Positions 10,771 through 24,495 of a DNA stretch of 64,000 bases are shown one piece after another. The position numbers and the translations under genes are program-made. The number at the start of each line of letters is the position of its first letter. Positions within the stretch are counted from its first letter, which is position 1. Where the stretch lies: the NCBI RefSeq assembly GCF_049243985.1, contig NC_135380.1, positions 16,850,501 through 16,914,500 of the forward strand. Direction: 5' to 3'. The notes beneath the pieces are model-generated. The model did not search any database, was not told the origin of the DNA, and saw only the letters and a program-made list of their open reading frames with translations. Origin of the DNA: Paroedura picta. Its lineage: Eukaryota; Chordata; Lepidosauria; Squamata; Gekkonidae.

Positions 10771-13700
10771 AAGGGCGGGGACACCCTGACCTTCGAGCAT
10801 GGTTTTTAGGTGCACGTCTGGATAGGCGCGAGTGCCTGTTTTTCAATGCGTGTTTTGCTGAAGACCTCCAAATCGTTAATGTCAGATTGACATTTAGAAA
10901 AAACGACAAGACCTCTATTGCCCGTCTTGTTTTTGCTTTCCATCCCTCTGCTCCTTTTTCTCACTCCTTCCCCTTTTCTGCCTTCTTCCTCTAACATAAG
11001 AAGTAAAAGTGGTGCATTAAGGAGCTCTGACTCATGAACGCTTATCCTGGAGTAAATCCTTAAAGTGCTAGGAGGAAGGTTGCTGCAACGGTCTAACAGG
11101 GTGGCCGCCCTGGCATTATTGATTTGGGGAGTGTCAGAAGGCTGACTCACGATCTTGACAGGCGACGTTGCCCTTGGTAAGGTAGAGGTTGGCCTGTGGC
11201 ACAGAAGAGTTGAGGAAAAGGAAGGTGTTACACCGAGGGCAATTATCACAGCTAATAAAACAGGCCAGTACTGCTTCAGCTTCCAGTTATCTTAAAGCTC
11301 GAAATGCCTGGAGGGGTTTGCAAGGTAGCTTTCTCTTCCTGTCCCAGAAAGCATCAGTGCTCTAATCCTGTGCAAAAAGAGAGACTGCTCTAATCTCAAT
11401 ATGTGGCATTGCATTCCATAAATTTGTAATCCATCACAGTATGATCCAAACTGTGTCAGAGAAGGGCTTCTTAGTACTTGTTTAGGATAATATTTTCAAA
11501 CAGAGCCTCTCCCCTGCTTCTGTATTATGAAACTTCCAAGCGACGCATAGTTAATTTTTCCCATCATCTTTTGGAAATATATTATTGAATGTTTTTTTAC
11601 AAGTTTTTTCATGGGAGTATGTTTAAAGTGGCTCTATGCATATCCCCTTCCAGTATTTTGTGTTTCATGTTTTGCTAGTTTAATGATTTTGTAATGGGAG
11701 TTGTTGGCACATCTTCTGACTCTCAGTGGGCCCAACTAACTCAGGTGTCTTCCATCAAGAGCCTGGACATGTTTCTGGACACCTCCGTTTCAGTGGACGG
11801 CCAGATGATGGATGTTGCTCGCTTAGCAGTTTTCCTCCTATGCCAGGCATGACAGCTTGCACCCCACCTCCCTGCACTGGACCTAGCCAGGCTGATCCAT
11901 CCAATAGTCACCTGTAGATTAGACTTCTGCAACTCACTCTATGCAAGGCTTCCCTGGAGACTGCTCTGGAAACTCGTAACTGGTTCATAATGTGGCAGCC
12001 TAAGTCCTCATGGGGACCCAGTGGAGGGTGCACATGACACCAGTGCTCATCCAGCTGCATTGACTCCAGACTGGAAACTGGATAAAGTTCAAAGTGTTGG
12101 TATTGCTCTTCAAAGCCCTAAACAGTCTGGGACCAGCATTTTTTTTTACGATGTCCTCCAAAGGTCATTAAGATAGTTGGGCCCAAACCTGTTGAGAATC
12201 CCTGGCACAAAGGAGGTGAAATTGGCCTCAACCAGGGCAAGGACCTTTTTGGTCTTGACCCCAGTCTGTTGGAGATCAGAGCCCTGTGATATCTTAACCA
12301 GTTCCACAGTACCTGTAAGACAGAGCTGTTCCACTGGGTCTATGGTTGGGGCCCTAACAGATCTGCAAGAAACGCTGGACTGTTCTAAAAATCACCCTTC
12401 CAATCAAAGCCTGAATTAGCTTGGGGACAATACAAGTAGAATGGTTTTATTGTATTTATATTGCCTTATAATTTTATGGATTGTTTATTAATTGTGGTTA
12501 CCCACTCTGAACATAGGAAGGGTAGGCTATAAAAATAAAGATGATGATGATTCTCCTTCTCTCCCCTTAGGAGCAGCCCTCTTACCCTGGGTATGGGTCC
12601 CACTACTGGAACTCTCAGCCTAGGGCTTCTTACCCAAGTCAATATCCCGCTGGACCTGAGCTCCAAGGCCAGGTAGAATGAAGCAGTATTTTGTGAATTT
12701 ATAACCAAGGGTGTCCACTCCTGGAGAATGACCATGGATGGAGACATCTGTTTGCTGCCTGTAGAATGGAATGTGTTGCATTACTGAAAGTTATTTTTCA
12801 TGGTATTTAGCAGAAGCACAGTTTTGACTTCTGCAAGACCTGTGCTGCAGTTGTTCCATCATTCTTAGGTGATCTGGTCTCAACATCTTGAATGGGAAAT
12901 GCTGACCCATGATGTTGACATAATGTAAGGACCTTTCTGCACCTGATTGTTTGCCTTGCAGAGCAAACTGGAGAGCTCATAGGTGTGGGTCTGAGTCTCT
13001 TTCTTGACTTCTGCCTTTTGTCTGCCATACAAGAATACAAAAACTGTAACACACTTTCCTACTAAAATACCTGAGAATATGGGTATGTGTTGTCTGGTGG
13101 CACAGTGTAGCTTCCTCTGTATGAACCATGTGGTGGATGTAAGAGACCACCTGAATTTATGATTGGTAGCTTTCACTTGATCACTGTGCTGTGTTAGCTC
13201 TTGATCTCATCTGTTTTGCCACATTGATCCAAAAGTAAAGTGGAATGAGCCTGTGATTGCTCCCCTGAGCTCATTCAGAAGAGCCAGGTTACACCTGTGA
13301 AAGTAGTCAAACTTTTTTTTACTTTTTACTTTTTTACTTTAGAAAGTAAAAAAACATTAATTTGCATAGAATGGAAGTATCATTCCTCCAACAATTTAAG
13401 CAGAAAACTCTTCAGCTCACAGCAATAAATTGCATAACTACAGAGAAGAAAGGTTTGAAAACTGTGTGCACAATTCCAGTTTAACAAATTAATGCTATCA
13501 GAATGTATTGTTTTTCTTTAATTCAGAATATATGCCACCTCAAGCCTGCTGATGGTGGCTTTTGAAAGGAACTAAGGCTTTATCGGAATAAACCTTACTT
13601 AATGAAGCTACTCATTCAACCCAATGGCTTTGAGCAGTATCACACTACTAAAATGTAAAACAATCCTAAAAATCCAGTTCCACACTCAGACTCTTTGATT

Positions 13701-16700
13701 GATTCATATTATATCTTGATATAGCTTGGGGAAAGAATTTTGTAAAAGCCAAAGTGGTTTTGTGTTGACTATCTTCTAGGAACACTCTCAGTTATTCTCC
13801 AGTAGTTATATTTGCCCTCTCTTGAAGAAGTGGTAAAATTCATAATTCTCCTATACCTGAGTAAATCACCCATTCCAAGAGACAAGTCTACCACTTCATT
13901 CCAATTGACACAAACAAAATCTGAGTAAGAAACCTTCTTGTAGTGACCATACATTACTTGATAATGTCTCACATTTAATCTGGGTAACAAACACTCTTAT
14001 CAGAATTATTTGAATAAATAAATATGGTCCTTACCCGAAGGTGAGGGTTACACTGATTCCCGCTAGAGGGCACTCACTGACAGCATAGGGTTTTTTCTCC
14101 TGCAGGATGTTCACTTGTTCTCTGAATAAAGTCACTGTGTATTCACTGTTGAGCACTGTACACAGCAAGAAATTGGGGTGACACAATCCAAGCCTTTGCC
14201 CTTGGACTTTCTGACCCCAAACTGCAGAACTACATGATCCAGAGATCCAGGAATTCTAACAGTGCAGTGTCTTCCATTCAGCAGAATCTGGCAGGCAGAT
14301 ACTAAGGGCTCTCAGGATTGTTGCCTTGCTCAATTCCAAGGGAATAGTTAGTGTTGAAAGTTATAGTAAATCTTGTATTGAAGCTATGTTGTACAGGCAA
14401 AGATTGCATGGTTTTCTTTGCTAGAATTGAAGGGTGTTCCTGACCATTTAGCAACTGTTCAGTGGATGAGTTTCTCCAGTAAACTATGAAAGATACAGGA
14501 GTCTTCCTTGAGCCAGGTATTAATAATCCTAGCTGCAGCTCTTGACCAGGAGTTTCTGAAATGAAATGTCATAAAAACTAGGCTGATTGGTTTAAATGTC
14601 CCTTCTTTGTCTACTAGGGGATCAATCATTCCTACTCAAATGGCGTTTATGGCACTCCTTACTCAACTCCTGGAACAGGACCACCTTCGTATCCCAATCT
14701 CCCACAATCAAATACCTATTACTCCACAGGGCATCCTCCTGTCCCTTATTCTGCGGAGTCTCCTGGATTGTACCAATCGCAGTCACCAACTCCCAACTGG
14801 AATTACCCCCCACCTGATTGTCCAGCAGAAGGTTCTATGGTGAGGAGGCAAGTACCAGGATATGCCCAGCCTCCGGTAAGGAAATTCTTGTGGGTAGTTG
14901 CATGAATTATAATGGCTTAACTGATTAGCCAAATCCCTTTACCATTGACTTGGCATGAGTTTAGTGGTTCTTGGCTTAAAGTAGTTGGATTTCTACACCT
15001 AAACTTTTCTTCATTTGCTGATACAGCCTTCAAACACAAAGAATCTAAGATTATTCTCTGGCGGTTTTTTCCAATTGCCTGGGCATTTTTACATGATATA
15101 TTTTATCTCTGGACTAGCAATCCAGTCCTAATCACTCAAAATAAAGTTTGAGTTCAATAGGATTTGTTTTCTGATAGGATGTAGGTTGAAATGCTAAGCA
15201 TACCTATTCCCTATGTCTGCTGTGATCTTATATACTCAGAAGTATTGAACTGCAGTTGCAGGAGATGAGCTTTATACAAATAATCCCACATTAGTTTCCC
15301 TGCAGGGCATGAGACCATAGTTGAAGGCAAATATCCAGGATTGCCTATGCTTGCTCCATAAAGTGCTATGAATTATAGCCATTTGCTTACATTCCTTTCT
15401 GTAGCAAGCCTGCTGAAGTTACCGATCCGAGCTGGTAGATCTTCGTGATTCATTATGACAAATTATCCCTATTAGGACTGTTGCCAGTTAAAGGGATCAT
15501 AACTGATTTTATGAGCTTTAGTCAGTTAATTATAAATTAAGTCTATGAAAGTTGCATTTGAGGGGGAAATCTTGTTTGTGCATACTGCAGTGCATAATCT
15601 TAGAGGCATCCCCCCAACACAGCTGGAAATGCCATTTAAAATGAGGATTGCAATCTTTAAATTTTTATAAGTTCTTGTGTATTAAAGTGTTCTTTCAGTT
15701 GATTTGGTTTTACTGTCAAGGTGTTTTTAATAAGTTGGGTGAATGAAGAAATAATTTCTCTGCCCTCCAGACTCCGGGCTTTCCTGCCCCACCCTATCCA
15801 TATGGAGACTGCAATCATGGTATTCCTCAACAGGGGCCACCACTACCACCACCATCCCAGCCAAGGCTTCAAGATTCAACATGGCGACCTCCTGGCATTT
15901 ATGGGATGCAATCTCCTTATGGTTGGTCTCCTTCATCAACAGGACATGGGAATCGATATGTTGCTGAAAGCTCTTTACCTTGGCCTGCTAATGGAGCATC
16001 TGCCTCACATCCTCAAATTAACAGTGCAAAGGTACCTTTTTAAGGTGTACAAAGAGATCGCCTTTTTCTTCTGCTGTTTGCTTAGGTATTCCTGACATTC
16101 TGCCTGATATATTGAATGAGCCTCTTTGCTTTGGCAAAGGTACTATGCATTCTAATTTACCAAGTCACCTTGCCCTGGCTATTCTTAGTGTTATTTCTTG
16201 TTCAGTTACTGCCTCTAATTGGATCCTTGGGCAGGATCAGACACCGAGGTCCAGCTCAGCAGTGAATGGAAGGAAAGCTTCCCATCCCTAAATTGTATCT
16301 TTGCATGGAGGGAAAGCTTCCTGTCCCTAAATTGTATCTTTGTCTTCTGACTCCAGTACCTAAGAGGTGTGAGCTTTGGCTTGAATTTCATATCTTTAGG
16401 CTTAATCTTCTTGAGTGGGTCGGAATTCTATTTTCTGTTGGTACTTGCAGGTGTACATATGTAGTTTGTTGTATTTCCTAGTGAATTTATGCCCCAGTTC
16501 TCTACCCTTCAGATATAGAAGTTCGTTGTTGTTACCATATATATCTTGCACCTCTACCATTTAGTGCTCTTGTGGCTCGAGCTTGGTGTAGTGGTTAAGA
16601 GTGGTGGGTTCTAATCTGGCAAGCTGCGTTTGATTCCCTGCTCTCCCACATACAACCAGCTGGGTGACCTTGGGCTTGTCACAGAACTGATAGAGCTGTT

Positions 16701-17947
16701 CTGACCAAGCAGTAATATCAGGGCTCTCTCAGCCTCACCTACCGCACAGTGTATCAGTTGTGGGGAGAGGAAAGGGAAGGAGATTATAAGCCGCTTTGAG
16801 ACTTCTGATAGAGAAAAGTACGATAAAAAACCCAGCTCTTCCATAGATGTGATTGCACAGGTTCTAATGCTCAAGGTTTCTGGACTGTATGTAACTTAGG
16901 CAGCTTGAGCAGCTTTTTTTTGTTTCTGTTCCACCACAGTGTGATCACCTCTGGACCTCTTAGTGAACTGAGCCTTCATGAAGGGTACTCTCAAGCTTTA
17001 GTAATACCTAAGTTCTCCTTTGTCTTGAGGACAATTGAGGTGGCCTGCATATCATCTTGACAATCCCATGGTGTTCTTCAATCGCTACAGCGTATGAACC
17101 AGAAATGCTTAGCCTACCGAGTTTCTATCATTCTTTCTTGTTTTGGAACTGTTCATGGTGGCAGCGTTCATAGGAAAGGTCACCTGGGAGCCAGGTTACT
17201 GGGTGATGGTGTATTGTGATGTCATTCTGACAGGTTCAGAGTGCATGTCTAGTATCTTTCAGGGCCTGAATCTCTTTATGTACTGACATCTTGACCATGC
17301 AGATCTTTCTCAAGAGCAGAGAAGCAGACTGGCAATATTGGCTGCCAGGAGATATGTGTGCACTTCACTTCTGATGCAAGATGTGGGGTAATGGAATTGG
17401 TGGAGCTAGCTACAATGTTAAAGGTTCTTGTTTCTCACTTTAGGACTCCTCTTACAACCAGTTGGAGGAAGGAACTAACCAGCACAGCTACTTCCCTGAA
17501 TCCACTCAACTGCCTCCTGGGACCATGAATGATCACAAGCTGGCCCAGCTTGACACTAAGCCATCTGCTTGTAACACCAAAGTGCAGTACAGTGCACAGC
17601 CCCAGCTATATGATAATGTACAGAAGAAGCTGCCTGTGGCTAATGACTATGGATCAGGTTTCAAAACCAGTGGGCAGCTTCCATCAGAACCATCAGATGT
17701 GCAACCAGGAGTTCGAAAAGTTATAGAGGTTATGGAGGGTGTTGAACTGCTAGAGGAAGAGGTAGATGAATTCGTGGGGAAAAAAATGGACAAAGGCTAC
17801 CGGCTACTGGAGGAAATGCTGACCAAGAAGCTGTTGGAACTAGACTCTATAGAGACAGGTGGTCAGGAGAGTGTACGCCAAGCAAGGAAAGAGGCTGTTC
17901 ACAGGATCCAGGCCATACTGGAGGAACTGGAAAGAAAGGGGCTTTAA
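10469..17947 (+). CDS. BAG4: BAG4 (SODD), BAG-family Hsp70 co-chaperone
   Basis: BAG4 binds the Hsp70 nucleotide-binding domain through its BAG domain and is known as a silencer of death domains for TNFR1. Five coding exons join in phase 0: 10469-10639, 12571-12672, 14618-14875, 15771-16031 and 17444-17947, giving 431 aa against 457 in human. Exon 1 starts MAAALRR, like human MSALRR, and this is the first ATG in the open frame. Exon 2 reads EQPSYPGYGSHYWNS, matching human EQPPYPSYNSNYWNS. Exons 2-4 are rich in Pro, Tyr, Ser and Gly. Exon 5 carries the BAG domain (about residues 355-431) with the conserved ETGGQESVRQARKEAV helix and ends ERKGL. All introns have GT/AG ends. Exon 1 is shorter and less Gly/Tyr-rich than the mammalian one. 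A stronger out-of-frame ATG lies inside exon 1 at 10549. Confidence 0.97.
11740..12520 (+). mobile_element. L2-like LINE 3' end
   Basis: Decayed coding remnants (gacttctgcaactcactcta, aaagttcaaagtgttggtat, aagacagagctgttccactg) are followed by a 3' tail with repeated gatgat units near 12538. It matches the C-terminal and 3' UTR part of vertebrate L2-type LINEs. It occupies much of BAG4 intron 1 and stops just before exon 2. Confidence 0.65.
16575..16845 (+). mobile_element. tRNA-derived SINE (tggtgtagtggtta type)
   Basis: An A-box-like ttggtgtagtggttaagagt and a B-box-like gtttgattccctg are followed by gggtgaccttgggc and a tail ending in aaacccagctcttcc. It lies in BAG4 intron 4 and is one of several copies of this family. 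Confidence 0.8.
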
Positions 17948-18832
17948 GTTGGGGTCGTGATAGCAACAGTCCTAAGGCTTAGTCCTGGAGTTCTCAAAGA
18001 ACTGTGTCTTCGTTCCATCTCCAGCTCTTTTGACATCAAAAGCAATAAGAGTTAACTTGAGTTTTTATTTTAAAATCACATGGTAAATTGACTATTACTA
18101 AATTCTTAGCTTGGTGGTCTGCAAACAAATATAGCGGAAGAGATTACACGCTGACCCTAGTGATTGAAGACTAGCTATAGTACTCCCTAATTATCAGCAC
18201 ACTTTTGCTTCACAATGGGCATTCTGAGGTAAGGCTGTGAGTCTCTGAAGACAGAACGTTTGGAGCAGCAATGACTTCTTTGAACAACTGAGTGATGTGT
18301 CTCACTCTGCAAGGTACAACGGCATTTCAGTTGCAACACAGCACCAGTAAAACCAAGACAACCGTCTCCTTAAGCTGCTCCTCTTTGTATTATTTACAGG
18401 TTTCTCACTCTTATCATAGAAATCGTGTTGTGTTCCGTATCGTTGGGGATTCTTCCTGCTAAACTGAAGCCCTTCTGATGAGCCAGTCAGTGGGCAACCA
18501 AAGCCAGTATAGCTGTCCTGCTGTTTGCCTGTACCGTGGAAGTATAATTATGATGCTTTTTATAGGATCAGTGGAAGGAATCAAGGAAAATATTTGACTG
18601 TTGCCTACACAAGATGCAGTGCTAGCAAATGGGGCGATTGTAAGAACTCTATTCACAAATGCCCTTGGCCGAATGTGTTAGTGAGATGTCATATATTGCT
18701 TTACAAAAAAAAAAATCACTTCTATCTATGTAACTGGTAATTCTGTACAATTGCTGTCTTGAGGGGGACAGGTAAGGCTACTAATGTAAATATTTGTTCA
18801 TCTCAAAGTGGTCTTTGTTCCCTAAGGTGAGA

Positions 18833-18838
18833 AATAAA
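18833..18838 (+). terminator. BAG4: Likely BAG4 polyadenylation signal
   Basis: An AATAAA hexamer lies about 890 bases after the BAG4 stop codon, with an ATTAAA at 18892. The 3' UTR from 17948 shows no other gene or recognised repeat. Choice between the two signals is not decided by sequence. Confidence 0.55.
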
Positions 18839-19744
18839 CTTCCACATTTTTAAAATGCAACATTTGCAAATGACAATATTGGTGTCAAACCATTAAAATG
18901 ATATTGGGTCTGACCACACAAGTGGCTTGGTCTTCTGTCTTAACTGACTGACTTCCTGTCTTGTAAGTGACTGATTTCCTGTCTTGTAAGAGCTCAAGGT
19001 ATGTGACAAACCTGATAAGAACAGCCACTTCCTGTGACCTGATGCTTTACGGCACCTTTGGCAAGATCTGTGCCCCAAAAGAATGACATTCCTTTTATCT
19101 TCACTTCTGTTATTAGAGAACAGTTGTCCCATCAGTTATTGCCAAATTGTAACTATTGAGTCCCCACAATCACAAATGGTTCTGTATTAGATTTCTTGAA
19201 TCTTTTGTGGATGAGGGGGTATAACTCTGGGTTAAAGCACGTAATACAATTAGTTTTAACAGCTTCTTTAAGATACAGAATATTTTGTTCATTGTTACTT
19301 CTATTTTTGTGGGTGTTTATCATTGTGTTGCTTACAAACTATGTTTTGACTTCTGTGTTAATCAGATGCATTGATATTGAAACTAGGTCTGCTGATTTGT
19401 TGATCATGGAGCCAGTGTAGTGAATAAACTAGATTGGAATCTAGTAGCAGCTTAGAGATGAACAATATATTCAGTTTTCAAGAGTCAGAAGAAGTGGACC
19501 AATATGGCAGCCCTCTGAAACTCCCTTCATTGTTGGATAATTAGCTCATTCATGAAAGGTGACCTTGAGCTTGCAATTCTCAGCCAAACCTACCTTATAT
19601 CTTACTGTATAAGGTGCTAGAACAAGAAGATGTGCATTGTGCCGTTGAGGAAGGGCAGGATTAACTCTTGTGAGCATGCTCAGGATATTATCTATAGGCT
19701 TTGTTTTGTACTTGAGAACAGAATTGTCACAGTATAATTGAATC

Positions 19745-20027
19745 AGCCTCTTGTGGTGCAGGGTGGTAAGGCAGCCGACATGCTGTCTGAAGCTCTGACC
19801 ATGCTGCTGGGAGTTTCATCCCAGCAGCTGGCTCAAGGTTGACTTAGCCTTCCATCCTTCTGGGGTTGGTAAAATGAGTACCCAGCTTGCTGGGGGGTAA
19901 AACGGTAATGACTGGGGAAGGGAATGGCAAACGACCCTGTATTGAGTCTGCCAAGAAAACGCTAGAGGGCATCACCCCAAGGGTCAGACATGACTCGGTG
20001 CTTGCACAGGGGATACCTTTACCTTTA
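19745..20027 (+). mobile_element. Sauria-type tRNA SINE with Bov-B tail
   Basis: A tRNA-like head (gcctcttgtggtgcagggtg) is followed by the body acccagcttgctggggggta and a Bov-B-like end (gggtcagacatgactcggtg) with a taccttt tail. It lies downstream of BAG4. Confidence 0.85.
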
Positions 20028-21584
20028 ACTGAATCAGTGGGTCAGATGAGTAACAGAAGGTCTGGAAGATTGGGCACTTGGAAAAATAAAACATAAAAGA
20101 TGCCTGGGATTCTTAAACATGTTTTCTCTCTTTCTCCCTCTCGCTGAACTCCAGTTTCTCATTTAGCCTTTGCTTTTATTCCAAGTGTTTTGACACAGTC
20201 ACATTTAGTTTGACCACAGATCTGTCCTGCCTACCTGAGGTACTATATATACTTGTATGTGATGTAATAAGCTACACTGAGCACTCTATTTTTGCTTTTT
20301 CCCCACAACAGAATCCAGAGCTTGCTTGTGTATATCAGTAGGACAGATTTTGGAACCAGGAAGTAAATCCAGTACTAAGAATACTAAAAAGCACAGCTCT
20401 AAAAAAATTGAATGAAGACTCTGGATAGAATATATTCTGTTCCTTGTCCTCTTATACTCCATGCTGAGTTCTTAACCAGTAAGTCCTCAGTCTAAGTTGC
20501 AGGTTGTTAACAATACTCTGTATGAGGCACTTAGCTTTTCTTGCCTACAGACTTGGTTTTCTAGGGAAGGAGGTGAGGGCATGGATGAGGATTTCAATAT
20601 TGTTCCCACAATTCACTAGTGATGTCTGGATGCAGCACCATAACAAGGATTTGTGGTGCTAGAAAGGTTATGTGTTGGAAGCAGGTATTCTCTTAGTATT
20701 TGTGAAAGGGATCACAATATTCTTTATGGAGGTGAAGTCTTTCCAATGTCTTTGCTCTTCCACATGTGTAATGGTGTTTCACTAAAGTCTTGGTTTTAAA
20801 TAAGCAGAAAATACATCCAGACTGATTCATTTGGCTGTAGTGTGAAAGAGACATTAAATATTGTGCTTGCCTAATAGTTGCTATTCAGTAAGCCGTCTCT
20901 GTTGGTTGTGCCAGTTTATATAACAACTCATCTCTGAGATTTCCCCCAGGGGATTATTGTCTTTTGAAAGCAAGCATTGGAACAGCTGCTATGTAAAACT
21001 AAGAGGGATCAGTCAGTTACTAGTCAGGAAAAAAATATTTGTTGGAATAGAATGTAGAACTGTCTTTTGGGTATAAAATCCTGGCTTCAAATCTGCCAAA
21101 AGCCATCTCAGTTAATTAGCCAGAACCAGAATGGCACTAAACTAAAGATGGAAATAGAAGTCAATTGTTTGTTTTTTTACATCCTATAATAACACTGATG
21201 CTGTCAGCTGAAATAGATGGGGGTCAGGAGAAATAGATATATTGTAGCTGTATGGCTACAATGGGCTGCATTAAGACGGTAGGCTGTATGCCACTTCATT
21301 GTCTTTAAAAACAAAAAATCTCCTTCATGAGTCGATAATCTTCTCATTCTTGTTGGAAACTTCCTGTTTGCAATTAGTTGTGCAACCCGATCAAAACCTG
21401 CCAGAAGACAGCATATTAACGAGTGTACCCAGAATCACTAGCTGCTTATTATCTTGGCACAATAAATGTTCTAGTTTTGGCAGCTACGTTTTACATATCT
21501 TTAAGCCCACATATATGAGAATCCTTATTCTCTTGTAGCCTTGAAACAAATAGGTAGGTATAGTATTAACACATAAAAGTCATA

Positions 21585-21865
21585 AAAGGTAAAGGTATCC
21601 CCTGTGCAAGCACCGGGTCATAGTCTGACCCTTGGGGTGACGCCCTCTAGCGTTTTCATGGCAGACAATACGGGGTGGTTTACCAGTGCCTTCCCCAGTC
21701 ATTACCATTTACCCCCCAGCAAGCTGGGTACTCATTTTACCAACCTCAGAAGGATGGAAGGCTGAGTCAACCTTGAGCCAGCTGCTGGGGTTGAACTCCC
21801 AGCCTCATGGGCAGAGCTTTCAGACTGCATGTCTGCTGCCTTACCACTCTGCGCCACAAGAGGCC
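21585..21865 (-). mobile_element. Sauria-type tRNA SINE with Bov-B tail, reverse
   Basis: The full-length reverse complement of the element at 19745, from the aaaggtaaaggtatcc tail to the gccacaagaggc head. It lies in the BAG4-DDHD2 intergenic region. Confidence 0.85.
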
Positions 21866-22542
21866 CTTATGAAAGACATAGAAGGATTCTAAGTAGTTGT
21901 CACAATGTTGGAATCACATGATGGGCAATGTTGCTCTTTTTGCAGAAGTAGTGGGCTGAATTATGTGGAAGTTCTTTTTAGTAGTGTGTTCTTCCTGGTA
22001 TGTTCTGTAGCAGCTAGCAAACTCTACCCATCATGAGTGTCGACTCCTTTATAGCCTTGATCTCTCTTTACCTAGTTCTTGGTGACACAGTCACCTTGTC
22101 TATCTCAATATGTTGTGACTTCTTGGACTGCTAGAAATACCAGAGTAGGTAAACCGCCAAGAGGCCTGGCAGCCTCTGCCTACTGTAGATCAGATTTCGT
22201 GGAGGGTTTTTGACAACTTTGATTCTGAAGTCCAAATCCTGGATGTTGTAGAGAGTAAGGATTGGTTTAGTGATCTTAGCATCTTGACAGATTAAAAAAC
22301 AACAGTAAGCCCTCTGTGCTTAGATGAATGTTTTTGTTCTTATCCTGCCTATAAAGATAGGGTATAGTTGAACTTCCAAGAACTAGGCTATTTAGGCCAG
22401 AAGTGTAATTATTTTTAAAAGCTTAGGAAGGCATCATTGTTAGATTAGAAACTTTACCAAAATGCTGCTAGCATGCTCTTTTCTGGCCCTCGTACCCCAA
22501 ACAGGCCGTGTCTCCTGTTCTATTGCACGGATGGAAATCCAA

Positions 22543-22678
22543 CAAGGGTAGTCAAACTGCGGCCCTTCAGATGTCCATGGACTACAATTCCCAGGAGCCC
22601 CTGCCAGCATTCACTGGCAGGGGCTCCTGGGAATTGTAGTCCATGGACATCTGGAGGGCCACAGTTTGACTACCCCTG
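22543..22678. mobile_element. Palindromic hAT MITE copy 3
   Basis: Same palindromic family as copy 1 and of the same length. The first bases read CAAGGG, not CAGGGG. No flanking 8-bp duplication is recognisable (aaatccaa against cccagcat), unlike the other full copies, so the flank may have changed after insertion. Confidence 0.85.
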
Positions 22679-23029
22679 CCCAGCATAGCATTCTGCCCAG
22701 AGTTTGACAACCTTCAAGATCTAAGCAAACATACCTCTGATTTTTAATAGCAAGAATCTAGTGGGCTGCCTCTCGCTGCAGTATTTGTGCCAGCTTGGCA
22801 TGAAGACTCCTATACGGATCAAAAGTTCAGTAGGTATCATCCACCAATCTTACAAAGTTATTTTGCCGGAGCTAGAAACTTATGAAATAAGATTCCTGTG
22901 GTGGGAACCAATTATTATTAAGAGATGTTATTCATCCCTATAGCTGGGTTTAATTTGTAGTCCAGCTTTATTACAGAGCATCAAGGCAGATATTTGCAAG
23001 CCTGATAACTGGCTGGTCCCAGTGTTGCT

Positions 23030-23200
23030 AGGGGAAGGACCGTGACTCAGTGGAAGAGCATCTGCTTGGCATGTGGAAGATCCTAAATTCAGTCCTCAGC
23101 ATGTGAAAGACCTCAGCCTTAGAGAGCTGCTTCCAGTAGATAACCTAGATGGACTGCCTCATTCAGTATAAGGCAGCTTCATGTGTTCATGTAGCTGTAG
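23030..23200 (+). mobile_element. tRNA-derived SINE (gcagagcatctgcttgg type)
   Basis: It has gtggaagagcatctgcttgg at the head and the intact end cattcagtataaggcagctt followed by catgtgttcatg. It lies in the BAG4-DDHD2 intergenic region. Confidence 0.8.
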
Positions 23201-24495
23201 TAGGCTCTGAGGATGCTCTTGAAAGCCCAGATTTACTAAACTGAAGACTGGGTATACTCCAAGAAGCACTATGTGGAGATCACTAAGTGTTGGTTAAATG
23301 GGGAGGGACTCAACCTGTTAAATCACCTTAAACACTCATAGACTGCTTGAGTTTGTTGTCTCCCCCTCAATTCATTGTAGGCCCCTAAGGTGTGGTATAT
23401 GCTGAATGGAAACTATGTTCAGTGGTAATGCTTCCCTGCACTTGCCTGAACTTCTCAACATCTTGATGGCTTTTTCAGGCTTTAAAAAGTTGGCTGCTGG
23501 CCCATTGGTTTAATGTAACCATAGCTCCTCTGAATTCCCAGCTCTCATTTTCAAAATTATGTAGCTCCTTTCATCATGGTGATAGAAAGTAGATCATTCC
23601 TGTACATATTTCCCAACAGAAAGGGCTAATAATCTACTTGCAAGGAAAACTGGGAATTTAGAGGTACTTGTAGATCATCATACTGCTATAGTGAGACATT
23701 ATTAGATTGTATGTAGCCTCTTTCCCAATATGGGTTCATTTTCTGGTCTTAAAGCTTAAAGCCCTTTAGGTGCAGGGGAAATAGCAGCTGACAGGTGAAG
23801 TGGGGCTGAGGAAGAAAAATAATGTGGATGAGAGTCAGCCTGAAAAAACATACTTTCCCATCCCCATGACATACAAACATACTGACTGCAATCTTTCCAA
23901 AATGATTATACCAATCAGGTGAAGGGAAGATCACAGTAAAGCAGGGGGGAATGTGGTGAGTAGATGATCACCTAATTGGTGTGGATGCCCTCCCCCCAAA
24001 CAAAGCCCAATCTGGTTTATGTGTCTTAACTGGAGCAAAACCTCCATGTGTTAGCCCCACTGCAAGGTATACTCCTTAACTACCGAAGGAGAGTGATGGA
24101 TTATAGAGGCATCTGGATAGACTGGAAATCATAACCTGGTATTGGAAATCCTTGGTTCCTAAATGAAGTACTGGTTGCACACTGTTCAGCTTGCTGTAAC
24201 TGCCTGAATAACAAATGTCAAAATATTCCTTGGAGCCAAACATGTCCTTGTGGATGGGAGCATACCTTTTTAATTGCATCATAGTGTTTGTCACCTGATA
24301 GCACAGCCGTTTTTGTCCTTCCCCCTCTCCCCCATTCTGTGCAAGGCAAGATTCACAAATGGCCTTTCTACTTCATTGTTTTGAAGCTTACATCCATTCA
24401 TCCTCCAAAGTTCATTTTTTAAGAATAGTGTGGTGTCTCCCATATAAATGCTAAAAGTATGTTCAGAAACTAAGCAAAGATTCTTTGTGTACAGC

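Noticed and set aside
16575-16660. tRNA gene
   Set aside because: A- and B-box-like motifs are present but there is no cloverleaf that I can form, and the segment continues into a repeated SINE body.
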